Below are positions 31,617 through 40,812 of a DNA stretch of 61,721 nucleotides, piece after piece. The notes below the pieces were generated by a model. That model had not been told where the DNA came from, searched no databases, and saw nothing but the letters and a program-made list of their open reading frames with translations. The first letter of the stretch is position 1. Each line of letters begins with the position of its first letter. A program made the position numbers and the translations under genes. The stretch is from a bacterium (lineage in GTDB: Bacteria > 4484-113 > JAFGCY01): the NCBI GenBank assembly GCA_016932385.1, contig JAFGCY010000021.1, positions 1-61,721 on the forward strand. The letters are read 5' to 3'.

Positions 31617-32352
31617 CGTACACCTCCTTGAGCACCTCGTCGGTCAGCTGGGTCGGCGGGCCCTCGAACGCCACGCGGCCGTCCTTGAACGCCACGACGC
31701 GGTCGCTGTACTCACGGGCCAGGGCCACGGAGTGCAGGTTGGCGACCATCGCGATCCCCTCTTCGCGGCAGATGCGCACGGCGTAGTCCAGCACGACGCG
31801 TGCCGTGGCCGGGTCGAGGCTGGAAACCGGCTCGTCCGCCAACAGCACCGCCGGTTCCTGGCAGAGCGCGCGGGCGATCGCGACGCGCTGCTGCTGGCCG
31901 CCGGAAAGGTCCGCCGGGCGTTTCTGCCACTGGTCGAGGATCTCGACGCGCTGCAATGCCCTGAGTCCCAGCTGCCGCTCCTCCGGCGTGAACCAGAAGA
32001 ACAGCCCGCGCCAGGTCGGCAGCTGGCCGGCGCGCCCGATCAGCACGTTGGTCAGCACCGAGACGCGCGGCACCAGCCCGAAGTTCTGGAAGATCATCCC
32101 GACGTCGCGGCGCACCATCCGCGCATGCGCCTTGGTGCTGTGCACCGGCCGGCCGCGGAACAGCACTTCGCCTTTGGTCGGGGTCAGCAGGCCGTTTAGG
32201 CAGCGCAGCAGAGTGGATTTGCCCGCGCCGCTCTTGCCGATCACCGCGACGACTTCGCCGGCGCCGATCGCGAAGTCGACCTCGCGGAGCGCCTGGGTGC
32301 CGTCGGGATAGGTCAGGCAGAGCTTAACAGTCTGGAATACGGGCGTTGCCAC
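31594..32352 (-). CDS. phnC: phosphonate-type ABC transporter ATP-binding protein PhnC
   Basis: A 252-aa ABC ATPase: Walker A GKSGAGKST, signature LSGGQQQRVAIARAL, Walker B VLLADEPVSSLD, D-loop and a switch His in NLHSVALAREY. The family is PhnC-like, supported by the adjacent phnE. Start GTG 32352 is chosen because the domain begins directly after it and TACAAT lies 8 nt upstream; the frame continues to an ATG at 32460, but those 36 extra residues are Arg/Pro-rich and unlike the family. Overlaps phnE by 23 bp. No phnD nearby. Confidence 0.9.
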   Translation of the reverse strand: MATPVFQTVKLCLTYPDGTQALREVDFAIGAGEVVAVIGKSGAGKSTLLRCLNGLLTPTKGEVLFRGRPVHSTKAHARMVRRDVGMIFQNFGLVPRVSVLTNVLIGRAGQLPTWRGLFFWFTPEERQLGLRALQRVEILDQWQKRPADLSGGQQQRVAIARALCQEPAVLLADEPVSSLDPATARVVLDYAVRICREEGIAMVANLHSVALAREYSDRVVAFKDGRVAFEGPPTQLTDEVLKEVYGEHFADF

Positions 32353-32360
32353 CGGCGATG

Positions 32361-32366
32361 ATTGTA
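32361..32366 (-). promoter_or_regulatory. -10 element of a leaderless start (TACAAT) for phnC
   Basis: On the minus strand TACAAT ends 8 nt before GTG 32352; no Shine-Dalgarno. Confidence 0.5.
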
Positions 32367-32501
32367 GCGGTTGCCATGCTGGGACGACAGCGGTACGGTA
32401 CGGATTGGCTGAGACCGGGTTCCGACACGGCCGGCATCGCCGGTTGAGACAAGCTGCCACTTGTTATAGTAAAGGTATTCCAAAGTAGGTGGACACGAGA
32501 T

Positions 32502-34541
32502 ATGTTACGGAATCTCTGCTTAATGCTTGTTGCGATCATGGTTCTCGCTGGTTGCGGGGGCCCGGGAATCACCTCCGCGGAAAACCCGGAAGGTACCACA
32601 CTGACGCAGGCGCTCAATGATCTTGCGAATTCAACAACGCCCGCCAACGTCGATACGGACACGTACGACCTGCTGAAAACCGAACTGGCGCGCGTGTTAA
32701 GCGAGCGTGGCGTCGACCGTTTCGTCAGTGCTCCGCCAGCTACGGCGGCCTCGGCGGCGGTGCTGACGTTCGACGGCGGCACCTCGACGCTGGCCTGGGG
32801 CTTCGCCAGCGCCGGCGACTACAACCAAAACGGCCTGGTCGAAGTGGCGGACCTGACACCGCTGGGCCAGAACTTCAACGAGTCCGGCCCGTTCGACTAC
32901 AACTCGGTCGAGGCGGTGGTAGACGGCAACAGCGATGGCCTGATCAGCGTCAACGACATCACGCCGATCGGCCAGAACTACGGCAACAGCCTGTCGGAAT
33001 ACCACGTTTACGGCAGCGACTCGCAGGACGACTATCCGCTAAGCGCCGCCGACGACAACGGCGCCGCCACGCAGTTGGCCGTGCTGAGCCTGGGCGACGG
33101 CACCGCCGCCACCGGCCAGCGGACCCAGTTCAGCTATACCGTGACGACGCCGCACTACTTCTACTGGGTGCGGCCCAGCGACGGCGACTCCGAAGGCATC
33201 GCCAGCAACCTGGCCGACGGCGGCGGGGGGGGCGGGACGGTCGAAGCGCCTACCTTCACGTTCGACATGGAAATCATGCCGGGTGGTTTCTGCGGCGGCC
33301 CGTATATTGTGGAGGAGAATCCGGCCGTGCTGCTGGTGGAAGACGGCGGCTCGGGCAGTGGGACGCTGTACTACATTCGCGCGACGGATTACGCCGGCAC
33401 CGCCTGGAGCGATCCCGTCGAGCTGTCCAATGACAGCATGTGCTACGCGGACCTGGCGATCATCGGCGGCAATCCGGCGGTGGCCTACGCCGTCGGCTGG
33501 AGCGGCCCGTTGATGTTTGTCCGCGCCACTGACGCCACCGGCTCGTCCTGGGGCACACCGGTGACGGTGGACAGCGCGGTCACGAGCCACACCAACAACA
33601 TGAAGCTGCTGGAGGTCGACGGCCGGCCGGCGATCGGCTACGCCAGCGACGGCGGCGGCCAGGATGAGGACCGCGTCGCCTATATTCGCGCCGAGGATGC
33701 CCTGGGCGCTACCTGGCCGGCAGCACCGGTGATCGTCGAGCCGGACTACGCGGTCAACCTGCAGGCACGCAGCTGCGACCTGGGCGTGATCGGCGGCAAC
33801 CCGGCCATGGCCTACACCTATGATCACTACGACGCCAGCACCAACGGCGTGCGTTTCGTCCGGGCCACGGATGCCCAGGGCGGCGCCTGGGCCACGCCGG
33901 TGGAGATCGATTCCTGGGACGATTCGCTGAACATCATGGCGCGCAACCTGAACCTGGTTGACTTGGACGGAGTACCCGGCGTGGCCTGGTTCATCGAGGA
34001 CTTCATGGCGCCGGAGAACAGCATCGTCTGGTTCCGCGGGGCCACGGCTGCCGCCGGGACGGCCTGGCACGACAAACAGGGCATCTCCGGCAATCCCGAG
34101 GCTACGGCTGCGCCGTTGTTCGGCTCGGTCACCACCTTTGAGAACACCGCCGGCGAGTTGATGGCCGCGGCAACCCTGGCCCGGGCCGCCGATGCGACGT
34201 ACCGGGGCGAGGGTTTGCTGGCACCGGTCGGCGCGGCGGGTGTCGTGGACTGGTCGACGGCAGCCTTGTTCCAATTCAGCCCCACCGGGGCGGAAGCAGG
34301 CCATGGCGCCAGTGCGTCCGTGGCGGGGATCAAACAAGCGTCCTGCTATAACAGCATGGATTTCCTGAGCATGATGCTCTTCTGCTGTCTGTTCGGCGGT
34401 GGCGGCGCCGGCCATGGCGCCTCGGCGGTCGGCGAGGGCTACGTGTACCGCATCTACTCGCTGTCGTCGGGATACCAGTTTGAAACCAGCCTGACCGAGG
34501 CGATGTTCTGTTACATCGAGCTTCCGGGTACGACGTTCTAG
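32502..34541 (+). CDS. lipoprotein with dockerin-type repeats and propeller-type repeats
   Basis: A 679-aa lipoprotein (lipobox LAGC, Cys 18). Two dockerin-type loops: DYNQNGLVEVADL (106-118) with TPLGQNFN, and DGNSDGLISVNDI (141-153) with TPIGQNYG. After a Gly-rich linker come propeller repeats keyed by LAIIGGNPAVAYAV, MKLLEVDGRPAIGYAS, CDLGVIGGNPAMAYTY and LNLVDLDGVPGVAWFI, like those at 14617 and 23975. The last blade region is odd: two GHGAS motifs (about 598 and 637) bracket a hydrophobic Cys-rich stretch (CYNSMDFLSMMLFCCLF). Weak SD. A terminator follows. Surface-attached; ligand unknown. Confidence 0.8.
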   Translation: MLRNLCLMLVAIMVLAGCGGPGITSAENPEGTTLTQALNDLANSTTPANVDTDTYDLLKTELARVLSERGVDRFVSAPPATAASAAVLTFDGGTSTLAWGFASAGDYNQNGLVEVADLTPLGQNFNESGPFDYNSVEAVVDGNSDGLISVNDITPIGQNYGNSLSEYHVYGSDSQDDYPLSAADDNGAATQLAVLSLGDGTAATGQRTQFSYTVTTPHYFYWVRPSDGDSEGIASNLADGGGGGGTVEAPTFTFDMEIMPGGFCGGPYIVEENPAVLLVEDGGSGSGTLYYIRATDYAGTAWSDPVELSNDSMCYADLAIIGGNPAVAYAVGWSGPLMFVRATDATGSSWGTPVTVDSAVTSHTNNMKLLEVDGRPAIGYASDGGGQDEDRVAYIRAEDALGATWPAAPVIVEPDYAVNLQARSCDLGVIGGNPAMAYTYDHYDASTNGVRFVRATDAQGGAWATPVEIDSWDDSLNIMARNLNLVDLDGVPGVAWFIEDFMAPENSIVWFRGATAAAGTAWHDKQGISGNPEATAAPLFGSVTTFENTAGELMAAATLARAADATYRGEGLLAPVGAAGVVDWSTAALFQFSPTGAEAGHGASASVAGIKQASCYNSMDFLSMMLFCCLFGGGGAGHGASAVGEGYVYRIYSLSSGYQFETSLTEAMFCYIELPGTTF

Positions 34542-34551
34542 TCAGTTCGAT

Positions 34552-34587
34552 GCGCCGGGTCGCCTGGGGTGATCCGGCGCGTTTCTT
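34552..34587 (+). terminator. terminator after the 32502-34541 lipoprotein gene
   Basis: GCGCCGG (34552-34558) / CCGGCGC (34574-34580) form a 7-bp stem with a 15-nt loop, followed by GTTTCTT. Moderately convincing. Confidence 0.6.
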
Positions 34588-34682
34588 GACAACGACGGGC
34601 TAATTTGCCGGTTCGCGTAGTATATAAGCTACAATAGACTGTTGAATTAAACAGCTGCCTTTCGCAAACGGAGGGTTAGGTC

Positions 34683-35939
34683 ATGATGAGATTTGCACAG
34701 GTATTGCTGGTGCTCATGGTTGCGCTGGCGATTTGCCAGCCGGCGGCGGCACAGGTTGAAACCGACGACGCTACTGCCGACACCACGGCGATGATCGACA
34801 ACGCAGCGACGGTCGACAACCTGACATCGGTCAGCGCGTTTAACCGGGATCTGGTCAGAAAGATCAAGAAGGGCTGCATTTACATCTGGGCGATGACCCC
34901 GGGCAATTCGGGCTTCATGCAGCCGGCTTGGATCGGTTCAGGCGTGATCTTCATGGCGGTACCGGAGGAAGAGGCTTGCTATGCCCTGACCAACCACCAT
35001 GTGGCCAACGAAACCTGCCTGCTGCAGGTGGAGACCTGGGACCGTGCCACCTACAAGGCACAGATGGTCGCCACGGAGCCGGGCCTCGACTGCGCGCTGA
35101 TCCGGATCGAAGGCATTCCCCGCGACCGCTACGAGCCTTGCGCCCTGGGCAACAGCGACGAAGTGATCATCGGCGAGCCGGCCCTGGCCGTCGGTGCGCC
35201 GGGCAGCGGCGACGCGGTGAATACGAACCGTTCCGATCCGTTCATTTCCTTCGGCCTGCACCAGTCGACGACGATGCGCGTCGTGTCCGGCCGGATGACG
35301 GATCCCTACGAACTGATCGGCTGGTGGTCGGGCTGGCGGACCAATCTGGGCCGGCAGGTACTGACTAACCTGCCCTGGCGCTTCGTAACCGAGGCGCCGA
35401 TCAGCGGCGGTAACTCGGGCGGTCCGCTATTCAACAGCCGTGGCGAGTGCATCGGCCTGAACCACGCGCACATGAGCTGGGGGCCGCAGGCCACGCAGCA
35501 TGTCAACTACACAATACCCGTCAATTTCTGCAAGACCTTCTGTTTCCAGATCCTGGACACGGGCAAGTACGAACTGCCCTGGATGGGCCTGGACGTCCTG
35601 ATGCCGAACTACTTCGACGACCGGGCCGGCGTGTACGAGTTCGTCGACCGCTATCTGGACGAGACCACCTTGAGAATCTACAGCGTACGCAAGGACTCGC
35701 CGGCCACGCGGGCGGTCTGCGTCGACGAACCGGACATCAAGACCGGGCTCCTGGGCGGCGACATTATCCTGGAATTCGACGGCCGGACCTTTGCCGACGT
35801 TTCGGAACTGCGCATGTACGCGTTTACGCTGGAAATCGGCAAGACGGTGCCGGTCAAGATCAAGCGCGGCAAGCAGGAGCTGGAATTCACGGTTGTCATC
35901 GGCGTCAAGCGCGCCTACGACAGCGAGTTTAGTATCTAG
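34683..35939 (+). CDS. HtrA/DegP-like secreted serine protease with PDZ domain, copy 1
   Basis: A 418-aa protein with a signal peptide (about 1-24, cut after AAA). Trypsin-like domain: GSGVIF, His in TNHHVAN (~105), Asp in GLDCALIRI (~139) and Ser in ISGGNSGGPLF (~245) make a complete triad. The C-terminal ~110 residues form a PDZ-like domain with DSPATRAV and LGGDIILEFDGRTF. It probably acts in envelope protein quality control. It is about 75% similar by eye to the next gene and was formed by tandem duplication. A striking difference is extra Cys residues (KKGCIY, EEACYAL, NETCLL, FCKTFCF). SD GGAGGG about 8 nt before ATG 34683. Confidence 0.88.
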   Translation: MMRFAQVLLVLMVALAICQPAAAQVETDDATADTTAMIDNAATVDNLTSVSAFNRDLVRKIKKGCIYIWAMTPGNSGFMQPAWIGSGVIFMAVPEEEACYALTNHHVANETCLLQVETWDRATYKAQMVATEPGLDCALIRIEGIPRDRYEPCALGNSDEVIIGEPALAVGAPGSGDAVNTNRSDPFISFGLHQSTTMRVVSGRMTDPYELIGWWSGWRTNLGRQVLTNLPWRFVTEAPISGGNSGGPLFNSRGECIGLNHAHMSWGPQATQHVNYTIPVNFCKTFCFQILDTGKYELPWMGLDVLMPNYFDDRAGVYEFVDRYLDETTLRIYSVRKDSPATRAVCVDEPDIKTGLLGGDIILEFDGRTFADVSELRMYAFTLEIGKTVPVKIKRGKQELEFTVVIGVKRAYDSEFSI

Positions 35940-36121
35940 GTCCAGCGCCGGAACATCTTGCGCCGTTTCAACATCCTAAACTGTAGGGTGCACATGATTA
36001 CGCGCCAAGCTTGCTGTTCGCAGCGCAGGAAGGGGCTTGGTTCAAATGTTCATCCGAGCGGGCACGCCGAATGAGTTACAATGTTACTTGGGTCTGACCC
36101 ATAGCATGCGGAGGAACTAAT

Positions 36122-37351
36122 ATGAGATTTCCGACAGTTGCGCTGGCGATCATGGCAATTGTCATGCTGGGCCTGTCACCGGTCGTGGCACAGGATCAAG
36201 CCCCCGTGACACCCGTGCTAACAGAACAGGGATCCGGCGATGTTTCGACGTTCAATCGTCATCTGGTGAACAAGATTGAGCGGAGCTGCATTTATATCTG
36301 GGCAATGACCCCGGGCAATTCGGGATTCATGCAGCCGGCCTGGATCGGCTCCGGCGTGATCTTCATGGCCTTGCCGGAAGAAGATGCCGCTTATGCGCTG
36401 ACCAACCACCACGTAGCCAACGACACCAGCCTCTTGCAGGTGGAGACCTGGGACCGCGCGACTTACAAGGCCCAGATGGTGGCCACGGAGCCGGGCATCG
36501 ACACCGCCTTGATCCGGATCGAGGGCATCTCCCGCGATAAGTATGAGCCCTGCGTTCTGGGCAACAGCGACAACGTGATCATCGGCGAGCCGGCGCTGGC
36601 CGTCGGTGCGCCGGGCAGCGGCGACGCGGTCAATACCAACCGGTCCGATCCGTTTATTTCCTTCGGCCTGCACCAGTCCACAACGCTGCGCGTGATCTCC
36701 GGGCGCTCGACCAACCCTTACCTGTTCATCCAGACCTGGGCGGGCTGGAAGGGCGATCTGGGACGCCAGGTAATGACCAACTGCCCCTGGCGGTTCGTGA
36801 TCGAGTCGCCGATCAGCGGCGGTAACTCGGGCGGGCCGTTGTTCAACAGCCACGGCGAGTGCATCGGGCTGAACCACGCGCATTTCGGCGGCGGCGCCGG
36901 CCTGTCGCAGCATGAGAACTACACGATCCCGATCAATTTCAGCAAGAATTTCGCCTTCCAGATCTTGGACACGGGCAAGTACGAGCTGCCCTGGTTTGGC
37001 ATGGATGTGCTCGTGCCGGACTACTTCGACGACTACTACGGCGTGTCCGAGTTCGTGGAGCGCTACCTGGATGAAAACGTATTGACGATCTTCAGCGTCC
37101 GGCCGGATTCGCCGGCGACCCGAGCCATTCAGGTCGATGAACCCAACGCCGAGCCGGGGTTGCAGAGCGGCGACATTATCTTGGAGTTCGACGGCCGGAC
37201 ATTCGCCAATACAACCGAGCTCAGGCTGTATACCTTTACGCTGCCGATCGGCAAAACGGTCCCGATTACAGTGAAGCGCGACCGCCGCGAACTGGATTTC
37301 ACCATGGTCTGCGAGCCCAAGCGCAAATACGACAGCGAGTTCAGCCTGTAG
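36122..37351 (+). CDS. HtrA/DegP-like secreted serine protease with PDZ domain, copy 2
   Basis: A 409-aa paralog of the preceding protease, same domain order: signal peptide (about 1-24), trypsin-like domain with His (TNHHVAN), Asp (GIDTALIRI) and Ser (ISGGNSGGPLF), then PDZ (DSPATRAI; LQSGDIILEFDGRTF). Most cysteines of copy 1 are absent (EDAAYAL, NDTSLL, FSKNFAF), so the two differ mainly in redox-sensitive positions. Its own promoter region and SD GGAGGA precede ATG 36122, and a strong terminator follows. Probably periplasmic or surface quality control; the substrate is not known. Confidence 0.88.
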   Translation: MRFPTVALAIMAIVMLGLSPVVAQDQAPVTPVLTEQGSGDVSTFNRHLVNKIERSCIYIWAMTPGNSGFMQPAWIGSGVIFMALPEEDAAYALTNHHVANDTSLLQVETWDRATYKAQMVATEPGIDTALIRIEGISRDKYEPCVLGNSDNVIIGEPALAVGAPGSGDAVNTNRSDPFISFGLHQSTTLRVISGRSTNPYLFIQTWAGWKGDLGRQVMTNCPWRFVIESPISGGNSGGPLFNSHGECIGLNHAHFGGGAGLSQHENYTIPINFSKNFAFQILDTGKYELPWFGMDVLVPDYFDDYYGVSEFVERYLDENVLTIFSVRPDSPATRAIQVDEPNAEPGLQSGDIILEFDGRTFANTTELRLYTFTLPIGKTVPITVKRDRRELDFTMVCEPKRKYDSEFSL

Positions 37352-37383
37352 TCAGACAAATACGAGTTAGTCTAGGATTAGCT

Positions 37384-37410
37384 GGGCGGGGTTTGACTCC
37401 GCCCCTTTTT
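37384..37410 (+). terminator. rho-independent terminator after protease copy 2
   Basis: GGGCGG / CCGCCC stem with a 9-nt loop, then CTTTTTAC. It ends the transcript of the second protease gene. Confidence 0.75.
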
Positions 37411-37519
37411 ACATAGAGCACATTTCGCCAATCCTGAATCAGTTCAGCATGGATGGGCAGAGGGTTCTATGTAATGTATAATGAATTCTTAACTTAATCC
37501 GTGAGGATGGAGACAACTG

Positions 37520-37837
37520 ATGGATTACACCCCGGACAAGAGCAGCACCGGAATGGAACCCAATGTGGCGGCAGGGCTTGCGGTCCTGTTGGGCTGGATT
37601 GGCGGCTTGGTCTTTTTCTTGATCGAAAAGGACAGCAAGTACGTTAAATTCTATGCCTTTCAGAACATCATCGTAGGGCTTTGTTTCGTACTGGCGCCGA
37701 TTCCGTTCATCGGCTGGATATGGGGTCTGTTCATATTGGTCATGTGGATCATGACGTTGATCAACGCGTTCAGCGGCAAGATCTTCAAGGTTCCCGTGAT
37801 CGGCAATTTGGCGGCCAAGCAAGCCGGCTTAGAATAA
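37520..37837 (+). CDS. DUF4870/Tic20-like small membrane protein
   Basis: A 105-aa membrane protein with the DUF4870-type layout: VAAGLAVLLGWIGGLVFFLIEKDSKYVKFYAFQN, where the first membrane segment is followed by the conserved (K/R)FxAxQ(N/S) loop, then two more segments (about 50-85). Members are small membrane proteins of unknown role in many bacteria. GAGGATGGAGA precedes ATG 37520, and TATAAT sits about 50 bp upstream. It lies 102 bp before the KOW-like gene on the same strand and may belong to that cluster. Confidence 0.8.
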   Translation: MDYTPDKSSTGMEPNVAAGLAVLLGWIGGLVFFLIEKDSKYVKFYAFQNIIVGLCFVLAPIPFIGWIWGLFILVMWIMTLINAFSGKIFKVPVIGNLAAKQAGLE

Positions 37838-37939
37838 GCTGAATTAGCGACTGCTGGTGTTTGCGGTAGGCCGGTGCGGCTGGCGCGTCGGCAGATCGAG
37901 CCGCTAAAGCAGCTACCAATTGAGGAGGAGTTTTTTTAA

Positions 37940-39082
37940 GTGGCACACGCATATGTACCGGGGCTTCGTGTTACCGGACTGACGACGCTGAGGCGGGAGC
38001 GGATCCTTCCCCTCAAAGGCGATGTAATGGTGGAACTGGGGCAGCAGGTCGCGGCCGAGGACGTGGTAGCCAAGACCGAACTGCCGGGACCGGTGAAAAC
38101 GGTCAATGTCGTGAACCTGTTGGGTATCGATGCCAGCCAGATCGACGAGCACATGCTCAAGAAGGTGGGGGAATCCTTCGAGAAGGGCGAAATCATCGCC
38201 GAAAGCAAACCGCTGTTCGGCCTGAAATTCATGAGCTTCATGCAGACCCGGGTCACGGCCGAGTTCGACGGGCATGTCGACAACGTTTCGCCGGTCACGG
38301 GGCAGGTGATCCTGCGCCATCCGCCGCGCAAGGTGGAATTGCGCGCCTATATCGACGGCAAGGTTGTCGATACGCGGCCGGCGGAGGGCGCGGTGATCGA
38401 GACGACGGGCAGCTTCATCCAGGGCATCTTCGGCATCGGCGGCGAGCAGTACGGCGAGCTGGTGATGGCGGTCGAGGGCCCGGACCAGGTGTTGCAGGCC
38501 GAGAACATCAAGGCTGAGCACCAGAACAAGATCCTTATCGGGGGCAGCCTGTTCACGGCCAAAGCGTTCGAACGGGCCGTGGAAGTGGGCGTGCGCGGCG
38601 TGATCGTCGGCGGTTTTCACGACAAGAACCTCAAGGACATCCTGGGCTACGACCTGGGCGTGGCAATCACCGGTGCCGAGGACCTGGGCCTGACGCTGGT
38701 GATGACCGAGGGTTTCGGCAAGATTACGATGGCCGACAAGACCTTTAACTTACTCAAGAAGCGCGAAGGCAGCCGGGCCTCGATCAGCGGAGCGACGCAG
38801 ATCCGCGCCGGCGTGATCCGGCCGGAGGTCATTATCCCGTCGTTGGATACGACCAGCGAGCAGGAAAGCGAGCACGAGCAGGAAAATATCGGCACGCTGA
38901 CCGGCGATCCCGTGCGCTGCATCCGCGATCCGTATTTCGGCATGCTGGGCAAGGTCAAAAAGCTGATTCCGGAACTGGTAATCGTGGAAAGCGAGACCAA
39001 GGTTCGTGTATTGGAAGTGGAGTTCGAGGACGGCACCGTTGCGGTGGTGCCTCGCGCGAACATCGAGATGATTGAGGAATAG
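37940..39082 (+). CDS. uncharacterised protein with lipoyl-like and KOW-like regions
   Basis: A 380-aa soluble protein. The N-terminal part (about 20-140) has two barrel-sandwich-like stretches (LPLKGDVMVELGQQVAAEDVVAKTEL; AEFDGHVDNVSPVTGQVILR) of the type seen in biotinyl/lipoyl and RnfC-like folds. The middle (about 185-270) has a Rossmann-like rhythm. The last ~55 residues (GDPVRCIRDPYFGMLGKV...VEFEDGTVAVVPRANIEMI) resemble a KOW/SH3 barrel. Function unknown. GTG 37940 is preceded by GAGGAGG and a run of seven Ts, giving a long (about 11 nt) SD spacing. First gene of a probable operon continuing to 43009. Confidence 0.7.
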   Translation: MAHAYVPGLRVTGLTTLRRERILPLKGDVMVELGQQVAAEDVVAKTELPGPVKTVNVVNLLGIDASQIDEHMLKKVGESFEKGEIIAESKPLFGLKFMSFMQTRVTAEFDGHVDNVSPVTGQVILRHPPRKVELRAYIDGKVVDTRPAEGAVIETTGSFIQGIFGIGGEQYGELVMAVEGPDQVLQAENIKAEHQNKILIGGSLFTAKAFERAVEVGVRGVIVGGFHDKNLKDILGYDLGVAITGAEDLGLTLVMTEGFGKITMADKTFNLLKKREGSRASISGATQIRAGVIRPEVIIPSLDTTSEQESEHEQENIGTLTGDPVRCIRDPYFGMLGKVKKLIPELVIVESETKVRVLEVEFEDGTVAVVPRANIEMIEE

Positions 39083-39152
39083 GTTTAACCGCAACACGTT
39101 CGAGGCAGGGGGCATCTAGGGGGATGAGGAAACTCACAAGCAGGTGAGTCCA

Positions 39153-40802
39153 ATGCGAAGTTATGTATTGTTGTTGGGATTGCTGACATTTATGTTAGTG
39201 GTTCCGGGGATGGCGGCTGCGGCTTTGCCCGTACCCACCGAGATCGAGGTCATCGACGTACCGAACGATGATGGTGCCTCGCTGGGCGTCCTCTGGTTCT
39301 GGAGGGGCGAGACCAGCGAAGACACGCGCGTGACGATTGAGATCGAAGTCGCGCGGGACATCATCGACGAGTACGCCCTGACCGTCGATGAAGCAGACAA
39401 ACTGCAGCGGGAGCGCGAAGCCCTTCGGGGCAAGCTGGAGTCGATCCTGCCGGCGATGTACGAAGCGTTGCAGGCTGCGGGAGAGATCCAGGCCCGGCTG
39501 CAGGTAGCCGAGGCCAACAAGGATCCCGACACCAACCAGATCCGGCGCGAATACTGGAGCAGGCAGCGCGAATACAACCGGCTGCACGCCCAGCGCGAGA
39601 AGCTGTGGGAAGGCTTCTTGAGCCGGACGACCACCCATAAGACGGGCTATCTGGACCGGCAGCAGACCGCGGATTACATCGTGGCGACGCTGAACAACAG
39701 CCCTTGGGTGGCCTGCTCGGATGTCGAAGATGCCAAAGTGGATATGGACGGCAACTGGCCGACCAAGGGCGAACAGACCGGCTATTTCGGCCAGGATCCG
39801 CCCGAGGCGGACAAGGTGTTCTACAAGGTCAGCTCATTCCGCGTGCTGAATCCGGCGAAGTTCGCCGGCACCTTTACGGACGCGCCCGACGATATCGACT
39901 ATTCCGCGCCGGAGAAGATCCAGCTGAAGCTGCACCCGAACACCGCCTATAACCTGCGCCTGGTGGTTTCCGAGGGTGACGAGCAGGCTATCTACGAGCT
40001 GGGCGGCGGGACCGGACGGGTCAACTTTTTCAACGTCTCGCTGGTCAATAACCTGATCTTCGCCGTCGGTTTTGGCATTATCATTCTGGTTGCCATCATG
40101 CTGGCCCGGCGGAATCCGAACATGTTCATCCGCCGCATCTCGGGACTGGAGGCCGTCGACGAAGCGATCGGCCGTGCGACCGAGATGGGCAAGCCGGTGC
40201 TGTACCTCTGCGGACTGGATCCGCTGTCCACCTTGAGCACCCTGGCGGCAATCAACATCCTGGGCCGCGTGGCGCGCCGGATCGCCGACTATGACAGCGA
40301 TCTGGTCGTGCCGCAACGCGACCCGGTCGTCTTGACCGTAGCCCAGGAGGTCGTCCGCGAGGCCTATATCGATCAGGGCCGGCCGGACGCGTACAAGGAA
40401 GACAACATCTTCTTTGTCACCGACGACCAGTTCAGTTTCACCGCCACGACGTGCGCGATCATGATGCGCGACAAGCCGGCGGCGAACTTCTTCATGGGCT
40501 ACTACTACGCCGAGTCCCTGCTGCTGGCGGAGACGGGTGCCGCCACCGGCGCGATCCAGATCGCCGGTACCGACGCCCTGCACCAGCTGCCGTTCTTCAT
40601 TACGACCTGCGACTATACGCTGATCGGTGAAGAGCTGTATGCCGCCAGCGCCTATCTGTCCCGCGAGCCGCTCCTGTTGGGCAGCCTCAAGGGCCAGGAC
40701 CTGGGCAAGGCGTTGATCATGCTGTTGATTGTCGTCCAGAGCCTGCTGTTTGCCATAAACGCGGACTGGAACTGGCTGAAGATGCTCGTGGAGCCACTCT
40801 AG
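39153..40802 (+). CDS. uncharacterised membrane protein (DUF6754-like), first of a four-gene membrane module
   Basis: A 549-aa protein: signal peptide (about 1-22), an extracytoplasmic domain to ~290 with a coiled-coil-prone stretch (about 75-150), a membrane segment (about 302-322), a conserved cytoplasmic domain (GLEAVDEAIGRATEMGKPVLYLCGL; NIFFVTDDQFSFTATTCAIMM; ETGAATGAIQIAGTDALHQLPFF) and a last membrane segment near the C-terminus. The middle domain looks like an uncharacterised family I believe is DUF6754; I could not search to confirm. ATG 39153 is preferred over GTG 39144 for its signal peptide and the AGGTGAG before it. Followed after 10 bp by another membrane gene. Confidence 0.75.
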   Translation: MRSYVLLLGLLTFMLVVPGMAAAALPVPTEIEVIDVPNDDGASLGVLWFWRGETSEDTRVTIEIEVARDIIDEYALTVDEADKLQREREALRGKLESILPAMYEALQAAGEIQARLQVAEANKDPDTNQIRREYWSRQREYNRLHAQREKLWEGFLSRTTTHKTGYLDRQQTADYIVATLNNSPWVACSDVEDAKVDMDGNWPTKGEQTGYFGQDPPEADKVFYKVSSFRVLNPAKFAGTFTDAPDDIDYSAPEKIQLKLHPNTAYNLRLVVSEGDEQAIYELGGGTGRVNFFNVSLVNNLIFAVGFGIIILVAIMLARRNPNMFIRRISGLEAVDEAIGRATEMGKPVLYLCGLDPLSTLSTLAAINILGRVARRIADYDSDLVVPQRDPVVLTVAQEVVREAYIDQGRPDAYKEDNIFFVTDDQFSFTATTCAIMMRDKPAANFFMGYYYAESLLLAETGAATGAIQIAGTDALHQLPFFITTCDYTLIGEELYAASAYLSREPLLLGSLKGQDLGKALIMLLIVVQSLLFAINADWNWLKMLVEPL

Positions 40803-40812
40803 GAGGAGAGCC

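Noticed and set aside
35994..36017. Short match to the lacZ/polylinker start of pUC-type vectors (ATGATTACG...CCAAGCTTG)
   Set aside because: The match is about 18-20 nt with a 2-nt insertion and neither side continues into vector sequence, so it is most simply a coincidence rather than contamination.
37922..37940. Seven-T run before GTG 37940 as a terminator or slippage switch
   Set aside because: There is no preceding stable hairpin and the run is outside the coding frame; it only lengthens the SD spacing.
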